A program made the position numbers and the translations under genes. The notes below the pieces were generated by a model that did no database searches, was not told the origin of the DNA, and was given only the letters and a program-made list of their open reading frames with translations. Of a stretch of DNA of 64,000 nt, positions 18,364 to 26,960 are shown piece by piece. Position 1 is the stretch's first letter; each line of letters opens with the position of its first letter. Origin of the DNA: Clostridium sp. (lineage in GTDB: Bacteria; Bacillota; Clostridia; Clostridiales; Clostridiaceae); the NCBI GenBank assembly GCA_031292145.1, contig JARLHR010000041.1:62001-126000 (forward strand). The letters are read 5' to 3'.

Positions 18364-20199
18364 ATGGCAGGATTATTTGATACATTTACCATTGCTACAA
18401 GAGGGCTAAATGTACAACAAAGTGCAATAAACACAACATCTCATAATATTGCAAATGCAAATACAGATGGATATTCAAGGCAAAGAGCGGTATCAGAAAC
18501 GACAACACCTTCTGGAGGTAATTCAAAATTTGATAGTGGTTCAGTAGGACAAGTTGGTACAGGTGCTGAAATAACATCAATACAAAGAATAAGGGATTCA
18601 TTTCTGGATACTCAAGTAAGAAGTGAAACAGGAATATCTGCGTATTATAGTACAACAAGTGATACTTTAACACAAGTTGAAAGTGTTTTTGGAGAACCAT
18701 CAGATACAGGAATAGAAGAACTTACGTCTAATTTTTTTAATGCATTTCAAGAAGTAAATAAAACTCCAAATGCATCTGATGTAAAATCAGTAGCTATCCA
18801 AGATGCATCAACACTGGCAGATGCAATAAATAGTGCGTATAATCAACTGCAAAAGATGTGTCAGGATACCCAATCAGTCTTGCAAGCTAATGTTACAGAT
18901 GTTAATAGTTATTTAGATCAAATAAATGATTTAAATAAGCAAATAGGAAAGGTATCTGCAGTAGGAGAAACTGCAAATGATTTAATGGATAAAAGAGATA
19001 ATCTATTAGATGAGTTAAGCAATAAATTTGGAATAAAAATTGATAACAGTTCTTCTGATACAATAAATGTCTCATCAACAGAATATCCTAATTCAACATT
19101 AGTTAAATCGAATGCAGCTGATACGAATTATTCTAGACTTTCATATGTTAAGAATGCAACTTTTGATAAGACATCAGGAAATATAACAGTAGAATATTAT
19201 CCTTTAGGGAATACCAATGCTACACCGAAAAGTTTTACGGTAACAGGCGGTGATCAAGCATTAACTGACAAAATAAATCAATGTGGAATATTGATTGGAG
19301 ATAAAGATGGGATAGTAGGAACATCCACAACAGATCCAACTACAAACGTAACAACTACAACACCACCTACAACAGCAGCCCAGTTAAATGCTGAGGTATT
19401 CCAAACTTATCAATATGAGAGTGGAGTTAATAGTGTAGATAACAACAATATAAAAGGAGACATAGCTGCAAATCAGGCAGTTCAATCAACTATACAAGGA
19501 TATATGGATAATTTAGATAGACTTGCAGCTGGATTAGCTTATAGTGTTAATGCAATTCAAACTGGAAGCATTGATAGTAGTACTGCTTCACAAGGACTAC
19601 AAAATAATCCTATATTCATAAATTCAGGTAATACAACAACAACAACTGATACTGGAATTACAGCTGCAACTATAAAAGTAAATAGTGCTTTAGTAAGTGA
19701 TCCAACATTACTAAATTGTAATACAACATCAACTAGTGGACAAGGAGATGGGGCGAGGGCTAATGCAATTGCTAATCTTAATGTGCTAAAAATGAATTTG
19801 AGTAATGTAGCATCTACAGATGACTTAACTACAATGACTAGAAAACAGTTTTTGGAAAATGTAGGAATTAATGATACGTCGGGGAACGGAACAGGATTTT
19901 CAGATACTACTTGTTTAAATTTAAATGCTGGAACAAGCGGGTCAACATTAGATTCCTATTATAAAACTACAATAAATAATCTTGCAGTAGCTAGTCAAGA
20001 AGCCAGTAGACAGTCTACTAATCAAAATACAGTATTATCAAACTTACAGGATCAAAAATCATCAGTTTCTGGAGTTTCATTAGATGAAGAAACTACAAAT
20101 TTAATACAATTTCAACATGCATATCAAGCAAATGCAAAGGTGATATCAACAATAGATAACCTATTAGATGTAGTAATAAATGGACTAATGAAGAGCTAA
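18364..20199 (+). CDS. flgK: Hook-associated protein 1, FlgK
   Basis: 611 residues. N-terminal rod/hook motif FDTFTIATRGLNVQQSAINT and ANTDGYSRQR; the C-terminal FlgK segment VSLDEETTNLIQFQHAYQA and a coiled end. It forms the hook-filament junction on the cell outside after export without a cleaved signal. A Thr-rich stretch lies near residues 320-345. Longer than the usual 450-550 residues because of the variable middle. Confidence 0.94.
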   Translation: MAGLFDTFTIATRGLNVQQSAINTTSHNIANANTDGYSRQRAVSETTTPSGGNSKFDSGSVGQVGTGAEITSIQRIRDSFLDTQVRSETGISAYYSTTSDTLTQVESVFGEPSDTGIEELTSNFFNAFQEVNKTPNASDVKSVAIQDASTLADAINSAYNQLQKMCQDTQSVLQANVTDVNSYLDQINDLNKQIGKVSAVGETANDLMDKRDNLLDELSNKFGIKIDNSSSDTINVSSTEYPNSTLVKSNAADTNYSRLSYVKNATFDKTSGNITVEYYPLGNTNATPKSFTVTGGDQALTDKINQCGILIGDKDGIVGTSTTDPTTNVTTTTPPTTAAQLNAEVFQTYQYESGVNSVDNNNIKGDIAANQAVQSTIQGYMDNLDRLAAGLAYSVNAIQTGSIDSSTASQGLQNNPIFINSGNTTTTTDTGITAATIKVNSALVSDPTLLNCNTTSTSGQGDGARANAIANLNVLKMNLSNVASTDDLTTMTRKQFLENVGINDTSGNGTGFSDTTCLNLNAGTSGSTLDSYYKTTINNLAVASQEASRQSTNQNTVLSNLQDQKSSVSGVSLDEETTNLIQFQHAYQANAKVISTIDNLLDVVINGLMKS

Positions 20200-20274
20200 T
20201 GAAATAAGAAGTAATCTTAAAAGCAAATAACGGATGTGAGTGGGTTTTACGTTTAAGAACTAGGAGGAAGTTTT

Positions 20275-21558
20275 ATGTCAAGTAGAATAACAAGCAATAT
20301 GCTGGCTACAAATTATTTAAGAAATATGAATCTAAATTTAGCCAATATGAAAACATTGCAAAATCAATTAGCTTCAGGAAAAGAGATACAAAAAGCTTCT
20401 GATGATCCATATACGGCATCAAGAAGTATGCAGCTTAATACTGAAATGTCTTATAACACACAATATAATGCCAATATAAAGGATACATCAAATTGGCTTG
20501 ACACTACAGATACAGCATTATCGCAAATAGGAACTGTTTTAGGAAGAGTACAGACTTTGCTTGTAAATGCAGGGAACGGAACTTATTCTGATTCTGAAAG
20601 AAGTTCAATTCAAGATGAAGTTAAATCAAGTGTTAATGAGTTATCGCAGATTTTAAATACTAATTTTGATGGTTCTTATATATTTGGAGGAACAAAGACA
20701 GGATCTAAACCTACTACTGTAGATTCTAATGGTAAATTACAATATGCAGATAAAGATGGTAATCCTATGACTGCATATACTAAGGCTGATGGAACGATTA
20801 CAAGTTCAGCTACTACGGCAAATACAGCATATACCCTAACTGCTGCAGATATAGCAGCACTTACTAGTGAAGCAAGTACTTCAACAGATGCGACAAGAAT
20901 ATCAGAAATTAATGGATTGATATCGGCTGGAGTCGGTTCATCTGCATATAAGAAAGCGGATGGAACAATTACAGCTTCAGCTACTACTGCAAATACAGCA
21001 GTTAGTTTAAATATGACAGATGTTACAGCACTTCAAAATGAATTAAGTACGGCAGTTGATCCGAGAAAAACTGAAATAACTGGTTTATTAAATGAAGCAA
21101 TTCCTCTAACTCAGATAAATTCAGACTTAAAAGTTGATATTTCTGAAGGGGTTACGACTGATTATAATAAAACTGCAACTGATATATTAGAATTTAAAGA
21201 TAAAAATGGAAATGCGATTAATGTTTCTGATCTTTTATCAAATATCATAGACAATTTAGGATCTAGTGATCCAACAAAAATCAACCAATTAACTGGTCAA
21301 AATTTAACTGATATACAGTCTGTGACATCTAATTTATTGCAAAAAAGGTCAGAAGTAGGAACTATGCAAAATAGAATGGATTCAGCACAAACAAATAACG
21401 AGAATGCAAATCAGAATATGACAGACATCTTATCTAAGACAGAAGATATAGATATTACAGAAAAAACTATGGAATATTCAACTATGCAAACAACATATAC
21501 CGCTGCGCTACAAGTTAGTGCAAAAATACTACCAATGAGCATATTAACTTACTTATAG
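20275..21558 (+). CDS. flgL: Hook-associated protein 3, FlgL, with internal duplication
   Basis: 427 residues, longer than the usual roughly 300. Flagellin-like N-terminus (RITSNMLATNYLRNMNLNL, ASGKEIQKASDDP) and C-terminus (MEYSTMQTTYTAALQVSAKI) mark FlgL, the second junction protein. The extra length is a tandem repeat: residues about 167-222 and 224-277 both begin AY.KADGTIT.SATTANTA and continue with similar helices. AGGAGG precedes the ATG. Confidence 0.92.
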   Translation: MSSRITSNMLATNYLRNMNLNLANMKTLQNQLASGKEIQKASDDPYTASRSMQLNTEMSYNTQYNANIKDTSNWLDTTDTALSQIGTVLGRVQTLLVNAGNGTYSDSERSSIQDEVKSSVNELSQILNTNFDGSYIFGGTKTGSKPTTVDSNGKLQYADKDGNPMTAYTKADGTITSSATTANTAYTLTAADIAALTSEASTSTDATRISEINGLISAGVGSSAYKKADGTITASATTANTAVSLNMTDVTALQNELSTAVDPRKTEITGLLNEAIPLTQINSDLKVDISEGVTTDYNKTATDILEFKDKNGNAINVSDLLSNIIDNLGSSDPTKINQLTGQNLTDIQSVTSNLLQKRSEVGTMQNRMDSAQTNNENANQNMTDILSKTEDIDITEKTMEYSTMQTTYTAALQVSAKILPMSILTYL

Positions 21559-21574
21559 TTAGGAGAAGATAAAT

Positions 21575-21994
21575 ATGAAATTTATTTCTAAAGTCCATGG
21601 TGAAATGCAATATGAAGAAAATAATGTAATTACTTTTAATAAGGGTATTCCAGGATTTAATGAACTAAAAAAATTTATTCTGTTAGATTTACAGGAATGT
21701 GAACCTTTTAAATTACTACAATCATTGGAAGACAACGAAATTTCATTAATAGTAACCTCACCATATGAGTTTTTTAATGAATATGAAATTAAATTAAGCG
21801 ACGAGACAATTAAAAATTTAAAAATAGATTCTCCAGAGCAAGTAATTATAGTAACTACAGTAACATTGAACTCAGATGTAAAAAAAATCACTACAAATCT
21901 GCAAGGACCTATAGTAATAAATACTTCTAATAATTTTGGGGAACAAATAATATTAGATAATTCTAAATATAAAGTTAAAAGCCCTTTAATATAA
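21575..21994 (+). CDS. fliW: Flagellar assembly factor FliW
   Basis: 139 residues. FliW binds the translational regulator CsrA and also flagellin; free flagellin displaces it so that CsrA represses flagellin translation. Family segments: [19 protein letters not shown] and [27 protein letters not shown]. It directly precedes csrA (11 bases), the standard pairing. Confidence 0.94.
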   Translation: MKFISKVHGEMQYEENNVITFNKGIPGFNELKKFILLDLQECEPFKLLQSLEDNEISLIVTSPYEFFNEYEIKLSDETIKNLKIDSPEQVIIVTTVTLNSDVKKITTNLQGPIVINTSNNFGEQIILDNSKYKVKSPLI

Positions 21995-22005
21995 GGAGGC
22001 ATAAA

Positions 22006-22224
22006 ATGTTAATTATAACTAGAAAAAAAGGTGAATCTCTTATGATTGGAGAAGATATAGAAATTATTGTGAGTAAGATAGATGATGGAAGTGTTAAAAT
22101 TGGAATAAAAGCTCCAAGAGATATTCAAATATTAAGAAAAGAACTATATGAAGAAGTTGAACAAGAAAATAAAGAAGCAATGAAAATTGATATTAGTATG
22201 TTAGGTAGTATAAAGAAAAAATAG
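22006..22224 (+). CDS. csrA: Translational regulator CsrA, full length
   Basis: 72 residues. [20 protein letters not shown] has the RNA-binding L4 and R6; [20 protein letters not shown] carries the conserved R44-type arginine. The tail after about residue 55 is the extension through which FliW controls CsrA in Firmicutes. It should repress flagellin mRNA. Two shorter paralogues lie at 32238 and 32659. AAGGAGG 6 bases before the ATG. Confidence 0.95.
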   Translation: MLIITRKKGESLMIGEDIEIIVSKIDDGSVKIGIKAPRDIQILRKELYEEVEQENKEAMKIDISMLGSIKKK

Positions 22225-22235
22225 ATTTGTTTATT

Positions 22236-22371
22236 TAGTGGAGAGTTGAGAATGGAGAGTTGAGAGTTAAGGATGTTTTTCTTCTTTGCGTTCAGAAAAA
22301 AAATGATAATTAAATTTTAGATTTTTCATAGAAAAATTAACCTAAACTCTCCACTCTAAACTCTCAACTAA
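22236..22371. repeat. Intergenic palindromic repeat, GAGAGTTG type, copy D
   Basis: TAGTGGAGAGTTGAGAATGG faces CTAAACTCTCCACTCTAAAC and CTCTCAACTA. It lies between csrA and flaG. The interior GATGTTTTTCTTCTTTGCG then TTCAGAAAAA is shared with copy G at 32985. Confidence 0.75.
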
Positions 22372-22392
22372 AAACAAGGAGGCAACATAAAC

Positions 22393-22776
22393 ATGGAAGT
22401 TAATGCTACAGGACAAAATGCAAATAATATAAATGCAAATGCAAATGCAAATGTTTCAGACTATGGAGAAACGAATACAAAGGCAGCAGTTCCACAAGTT
22501 CAACAGATAGATACAAAATCATCAACAGAAAACGAAACCCAAAATAAAGAATATAGCAAAAAAGACTTGGATAGTGCAATAAAAAAAATTAATAGTTTCC
22601 TGAATGATGAAAATACACATGCAGAATACTCTTATCATAAAGAAACGCAAACAGTGATGATAAAGATAATAGATGACGATACTAAACAAGTTATATTAGA
22701 AGTTCCACCAAAAAAGATTTTAGATATGATTGCTAGTATGATGAAACAAGTTGGTTTATTAGATAAAAGAGCTTAA
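22393..22776 (+). CDS. flaG: FlaG family protein
   Basis: 127 residues. The first 60 are Asn/Ala/Thr-rich with an NANANANA run; the C-terminal FlaG domain is SAIKKINSFLNDENTHAEYS through VILEVPPKKILDMIASMM. FlaG proteins influence filament length in some species; exact role unknown. AAGGAGG before the ATG. Confidence 0.9.
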   Translation: MEVNATGQNANNINANANANVSDYGETNTKAAVPQVQQIDTKSSTENETQNKEYSKKDLDSAIKKINSFLNDENTHAEYSYHKETQTVMIKIIDDDTKQVILEVPPKKILDMIASMMKQVGLLDKRA

Positions 22777-22809
22777 TTTAAATAAAATTTAAAGGAGGCA
22801 ATATTTATT

Positions 22810-23094
22810 TTGGAATTTAAATTAAATAAGATAGATACTGATATTAGAAAAAAGATGCAAGAAGAAATAAAAGAGGATAAAGTTCATTCAGGGAAAAGCA
22901 TAAATATAAAAAAAGATATAAAAGATGAAAGACATGAAGAAATAAAAAACTTGGATGAAGAAGAAAGTGGAAAAAGATATATTACAATAGATGGAGTAAA
23001 ATATAATAATAGAAATATAAGTATAAAAGTAGAAAAAGTAGAAGAAATACATAATGAAAATTCAAAAGGTAGAATTTTGGACAAGAAAAAATAG
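22810..23094 (+). CDS. Small charged protein of unknown function between flaG and fliS
   Basis: 94 residues, very rich in Lys, Glu, Asp and Ile, with no cysteine and no membrane segment. I do not recognise a family. TTG start with AAAGGAGG about 11 bases upstream; the fliS ribosome site follows directly, so it is translated in line with the late flagellar genes. A role as a chaperone partner is possible but unsupported by any motif. Confidence 0.6.
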   Translation: MEFKLNKIDTDIRKKMQEEIKEDKVHSGKSINIKKDIKDERHEEIKNLDEEESGKRYITIDGVKYNNRNISIKVEKVEEIHNENSKGRILDKKK

Positions 23095-23105
23095 GAGGAT
23101 TTACA

Positions 23106-23480
23106 ATGTATTCTAATGGTTATAATGTTTATAAAAATAACGCTGTAAATTATGCATCAAAAGAACAATTGCTGCTGATGTTAGTTGAAGGCGCAGTTAA
23201 GTTTTGTAAAATAGGAAGACAAGCCATAATAGATAAAGATATAAAAAAGGCAAATGATGCTTTAATAAGAACTCAAGATATATTTTCAGAACTTATGATT
23301 AGCTTAGATACAAGCGCAGGAGATTGGGCAGTTCAATTATTAAGGGTATATGAGTTTATAAAAAAAAGATTAATTGAAGCTAATTTGACTAAGAATTTAG
23401 AAATTGTAGATGAAGTACTTCCGCTTATAGAGGATATAAATGAAACGTGGAAGGAAGCTTATAGGATAGCTAAGAAATAA
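23106..23480 (+). CDS. fliS: Flagellin export chaperone FliS
   Basis: 124 residues, four-helix protein. MYSNGYNVYKNNAVNYASKE is the typical start, then LLLMLVEGAVKFCKIGRQAI and the helix with IFSELMISLD. FliS binds flagellin C-termini and prevents early polymerisation. AGGAGG 6 bases before the ATG. Confidence 0.95.
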   Translation: MYSNGYNVYKNNAVNYASKEQLLLMLVEGAVKFCKIGRQAIIDKDIKKANDALIRTQDIFSELMISLDTSAGDWAVQLLRVYEFIKKRLIEANLTKNLEIVDEVLPLIEDINETWKEAYRIAKK

Positions 23481-23481
23481 T

Positions 23482-23641
23482 AGTTAAAGAGTTGAGAGTG
23501 GAAAGCTGAGAGTGAATGAAGAAATCCCTCGGGGATTTCTAATGAATTATTATTTTAAATCACTTTGTGATTTATTAATTCAATAACAATTGAAAATTGT
23601 TATCCTAACTCTCAACTTTCAACTATCCACTCTCAACTAAA
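23482..23641. repeat. Intergenic palindromic repeat, GAGAGTTG type, copy E
   Basis: Outer arms AGAGTTGAGAGTGGAAAGC and ACTATCCACTCTCAACTAA; inside are AGAAATCCCTCGGGGATTTCT and AAATCACTTTGTGATTT. This is the clearest example of the nested-hairpin layout. Confidence 0.8.
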
Positions 23642-23660
23642 AAAAGAGGAGTGATTAAAT

Positions 23661-25967
23661 ATGACAAATGCATTAGTAAGTACTAATAGTTCAGGTAGCA
23701 GTAGCAGTAGTACTTCAAGTTCGAGTGTATTAAGAATAACAGGTATGGCATCAGGTATTGATACAGATGCAGTAGTTAAATCTATGGTTTCGAGCTATCA
23801 AACTAAGATAGATAAAGCAAATCAAGCGCAACAGACTTTACAATGGAAACAAGATGCGTATAGAGATATTATAAAAGGTGTAAAAGGTCTACAGGAATAT
23901 TTCGATCCACTTTCAAGTAAGTATATATTATCGGGAAATACCATGAATATAAACTCAACTACAAATAGTGATAGTTCTAAGTTTTCTGCGACTGCTAGTT
24001 CCAGTGCAAAAACAGGAACTTATTCGGTAACTACAACACAGCTGGCAACACAGGCTAAAGTAAATGGTACTTCATTAAGTTCTTTGGTTCCAGTTGTAAG
24101 TACTGATATCACAAAGTGGAGTCAGGCTAACTTGAAGATAGGATCAACTAATGTACAGTTAGATACTATTGCAAGTGGTGCAACTTTAGATAAAGTTGTG
24201 GCAAGTATTAATAGCAAAATAGCTGCAAACACAACTTTAAATGGTAAAGTTTCAGCTTCGTGTGTAACTGATTCAAATGGTAGTTATATAAAATTTACAA
24301 ATACTAGTGGTACGACTATGGGGTTAACGGTCCAGACTTCGGGGAGTAGTCCTACAACATTAGGTTCAATTACCAGTATCAATAGTGGAATATCTTCAAG
24401 TACAAAATTATCAGACTTGGGAATTTCTAGTGGTGTGAGTTTTAGTTTATCGTATGATTCAAAGACAACAACAACACCTGTATCAATTACTGCATCAAGC
24501 ACTGATACATTACAAAATTTAATGGATAAAGTAAATAGTGCAACTAGTGGAGCAGTAGCGTTGACAATAGATGATACAACTGGAAAAATTTCATTCCAAT
24601 CTAAAGCTTATGGATCTGCTTCAGGTATTAATGTAGTTGATACGAGTGGCGTTGTATCAAAGTTAGGTATAGCTACTACTAATTCAACAGGAACAGTTAA
24701 AAGTGGATTATCCTCTACTTCTACATTGGTTTCAGATTTAGGATTTTCTGCAGGACCTATAAACTTTACATTAACTAATGGTGCTACTAATTCTACTGTT
24801 TCATTAGCAGTAGATAGCACAACTACTTTTGGAGATCTAGCTAAACAGGTTAATACTGCAACTAGTGGCGCAGTAACATTGAGTATGGATAGCTCTACAG
24901 GCAAAATTTCATTTAGTTCTAGTTCTGCTGTTAATTTAACTGATACAAGTACTAGTAATAATGTAATTACGCAGTTAGGCATAGTACCTACTACAGCTGG
25001 TACAGGAACAGACGCAATAGTATCTATTACGGCACCAGGACAAGCAACAGTGACAACTACACAAAGTTCTAATAGATTCACATCAAATGGAGTTACGTAT
25101 AGTCTTGTTAATACAGGTACTGCTACTACAACTGTAGCATCTAATACAGATACAGTAGTTAGTAATATAAAGAGTTTCATAACTGACTATAATACAATAA
25201 TATCTACAATTAATACAAAATTAACAGAAAAGAAAAATAGTGCTTATCCCCCTCTTACTGATGCTCAAAAAGCAAGTATGAGCGATACACAAATAAGTGC
25301 ATGGGAAGCTAAAGCAAAGGTTGGAATACTCAGAAATGATGATAATCTAAGCAGTATGATGACACAGCTTAGAGGAATATTTTCTTCGGCAGTTTATAGT
25401 AATTATGATAGTTCAAATTCAAGCTCAAACGCAAAAATATCACTAAGTTTTGGTAAGTATGGTACTGGTGCTATAGGTATAGATACTTCATCAGACTATA
25501 CAGATGGAGGCAAGCTTGTTCTTCAAGATGAATCAAAATTAAGAGATGCAATTACGAATAATTTTGACGATTTCAAAAAATTATTTATAGGAACTTCAAG
25601 TAAGAAATTAAGCAGTAATCAGTCTTATGTTGGTTCATCAAAATCTAAGGAAGATGGATTATTTACAAGAATGAGCAATATTCTTAGTGATTATGTAGCA
25701 ACTCCTGGTTTAGGTGCAGATGGTACTTATACGTTAGCTGGGAGTATGAATCTATTTGTAAATAAGCAATACGACTTTAGCAGTACAGGGTATTCTGGTA
25801 AAAATACCATACCTGACCAAATTTATAAACAGACCGTGAGCATTACTAACCTTAAAACTCAAATGTCAGCTGCTGAAACCAGATATTATAACAAATTTTC
25901 AGCATTAGAGTCATTGATGACTAAATTAAGTTCACAACAAAGTACGCTTTCTTCTATGCTTGGTTAG
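23661..25967 (+). CDS. fliD: Flagellar cap protein FliD, first copy
   Basis: 768 residues. After a Ser/Thr-rich start, the FliD N-domain LRITGMASGIDTDAVVKSMV spans about 24-43; the C-domain ends in QKYYNK-like coiled heptads (AAETRYYNKFSALESLMTKL). It caps the filament and guides flagellin insertion. Residues about 243-337 and 349-441 are two copies of the same internal segment (SDLG..., NSATSGAVALTIDDTTGKISF versus NTATSGAVTLSMDSSTGKISF); the second FliD at 26961 has only one. AGAGGAGTG before the ATG. Confidence 0.94.
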   Translation: MTNALVSTNSSGSSSSSTSSSSVLRITGMASGIDTDAVVKSMVSSYQTKIDKANQAQQTLQWKQDAYRDIIKGVKGLQEYFDPLSSKYILSGNTMNINSTTNSDSSKFSATASSSAKTGTYSVTTTQLATQAKVNGTSLSSLVPVVSTDITKWSQANLKIGSTNVQLDTIASGATLDKVVASINSKIAANTTLNGKVSASCVTDSNGSYIKFTNTSGTTMGLTVQTSGSSPTTLGSITSINSGISSSTKLSDLGISSGVSFSLSYDSKTTTTPVSITASSTDTLQNLMDKVNSATSGAVALTIDDTTGKISFQSKAYGSASGINVVDTSGVVSKLGIATTNSTGTVKSGLSSTSTLVSDLGFSAGPINFTLTNGATNSTVSLAVDSTTTFGDLAKQVNTATSGAVTLSMDSSTGKISFSSSSAVNLTDTSTSNNVITQLGIVPTTAGTGTDAIVSITAPGQATVTTTQSSNRFTSNGVTYSLVNTGTATTTVASNTDTVVSNIKSFITDYNTIISTINTKLTEKKNSAYPPLTDAQKASMSDTQISAWEAKAKVGILRNDDNLSSMMTQLRGIFSSAVYSNYDSSNSSSNAKISLSFGKYGTGAIGIDTSSDYTDGGKLVLQDESKLRDAITNNFDDFKKLFIGTSSKKLSSNQSYVGSSKSKEDGLFTRMSNILSDYVATPGLGADGTYTLAGSMNLFVNKQYDFSSTGYSGKNTIPDQIYKQTVSITNLKTQMSAAETRYYNKFSALESLMTKLSSQQSTLSSMLG

Positions 25968-26054
25968 TTCTATTGTTTGAACAAGTGTTTAGATGCAATT
26001 GACAGTTGACGATAATAATTATAAAGTGTTCGTTAAAATAAAGTGGGTGATAAA

Positions 26055-26390
26055 TTGAATTTAGAGGAAAGTTTTATTAAATATAAAGATATTACTTTGA
26101 CTATTATTGAGGGAGTTAAATCAGAGGAATACGAACAACTAGATGAAATATCTAATCAAAGACAATTAATTTTAGATAATATTAATAAAATTAATCATTC
26201 AAAAGAAGAATTGAAAAAGTTTTATTTGAAATATGATATAGATAAATTAGATAAAACATTAGCTTCAGAAATGAACATTAAAAGACAAGAATTGCTGGAA
26301 AAAATAAAAGAAAGCAAAAAAAGACAAACAGCCATGAATGGATATAATAGTTTATCAGCTAAAGCTGTGTTCTTAAGTAAAGAATTTTAA
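26055..26390 (+). CDS. fliT: FliT-like flagellar chaperone, first copy
   Basis: 111 residues, helical, 88 bases after fliD, the usual place for a FliT-type export chaperone of the cap protein. I choose TTG 26055 because GGGTGAT lies just upstream; a GTG at 26043 lacks a site. A near-identical copy lies at 29064 after the second fliD. Family assignment rests on position, size and helix pattern. Confidence 0.7.
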   Translation: MNLEESFIKYKDITLTIIEGVKSEEYEQLDEISNQRQLILDNINKINHSKEELKKFYLKYDIDKLDKTLASEMNIKRQELLEKIKESKKRQTAMNGYNSLSAKAVFLSKEF

Positions 26391-26407
26391 AAAGTCATGG
26401 GAAAAGT

Positions 26408-26440
26408 GAGCATGGACGCCTAGTTAAATTCAGGAGGAAT
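26408..26440 (+). promoter_or_regulatory. Flagellin-type leader with CsrA-like sites
   Basis: GC-ATGGAC-GC is a weak small hairpin with GGA in its loop (26410-26419), followed by AATTC-AGGAG-GAATT, which buries a ribosome site in a hairpin (26427-26441). The layout matches the leaders of flagellins 1 and 2. CsrA binding is inferred from the GGA-in-loop pattern. Confidence 0.5.
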
Positions 26441-26445
26441 TCATT

Positions 26446-26526
26446 ATGATAGTCAATTATAATCTCATAAAAGATAATTTAATTAGAAATGTAAATATGG
26501 GTAGCTTAGCAAGTGAAATTATTTAA
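26446..26526 (+). pseudogene. 26-codon micro-ORF resembling a flagellin N-terminus
   Basis: MIVNYNLIKDNLIRNVN resembles the flagellin start MIIGHNLMANNAIRNAN at 29908, and a flagellin-like leader precedes it. The stop lies inside a perfect terminator stem. It is probably the stump of a deleted flagellin gene, though translation of the peptide is possible given the intact ribosome site. Confidence 0.55.
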
Positions 26527-26563
26527 TTTAAAAGCAAATTAAATAATTTCACTTGTTTTTTTT
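26511..26563 (+). terminator. Strong terminator after the micro-ORF
   Basis: AAGTGAAATTATTTAATTT pairs perfectly with AAATTAAATAATTTCACTT (19 bp), then G and eight T. It ends the fliS-fliD-fliT transcript and overlaps the micro-ORF stop. Confidence 0.9.
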
Positions 26564-26762
26564 GCTCTTTTGTTAAATTATTTATTATATGATTTATATT
26601 TTTAATGCTGTATAGCTATAAATTACAATGTTATTTTTATTTTGTGAATAAAATAAATTGTAATGCTATAAAGTGTTATGATTTGTCAAACGATATATAA
26701 ATATATAATTAAAAAATATATTATTCATATTATTAAAAAATGAAATAAAAAAATGCAAAAAA
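26564..26762. other. AT-rich spacer with one hairpin and a promoter
   Basis: No gene visible. It contains ATTACAATGTTATTTT facing AAAATAAATTGTAAT (about 26624-26664) and the sigma-28-like promoter described separately. Confidence 0.4.
26669..26696 (+). promoter_or_regulatory. Candidate sigma-28 promoter upstream of fliD2
   Basis: TAAA, 16 bases, then AACGATAT. The -10 keeps CGATA of the sigma-28 consensus (the Bacillus form ends GCCGATAT) and the spacing is within range. It would transcribe the GGA hairpin leader and fliD2. Confidence 0.55.
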
Positions 26763-26792
26763 GGCATGGACGCCAAATAAAATTTAGGGAGG
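26763..26792 (+). promoter_or_regulatory. GGA-loop hairpin and orphan ribosome site
   Basis: GGC-ATGGAC-GCC places GGA in a loop, followed by ATTTAGGGAGGAATTTATT, the same layout as a flagellin leader. No start codon follows; a TTTA repeat takes its place. Confidence 0.55.
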
Positions 26793-26793
26793 A

Positions 26794-26940
<147 letters not shown>

Positions 26941-26960
26941 AAAAAGGAGGATGATTATAT

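Noticed and set aside
24608-25180. 190-codon open frame on the minus strand inside fliD1
   Set aside because: It mirrors the Thr/Ser-rich repeats of FliD on the other strand, has a Val/Leu-rich composition typical of such shadows, and no ribosome site.
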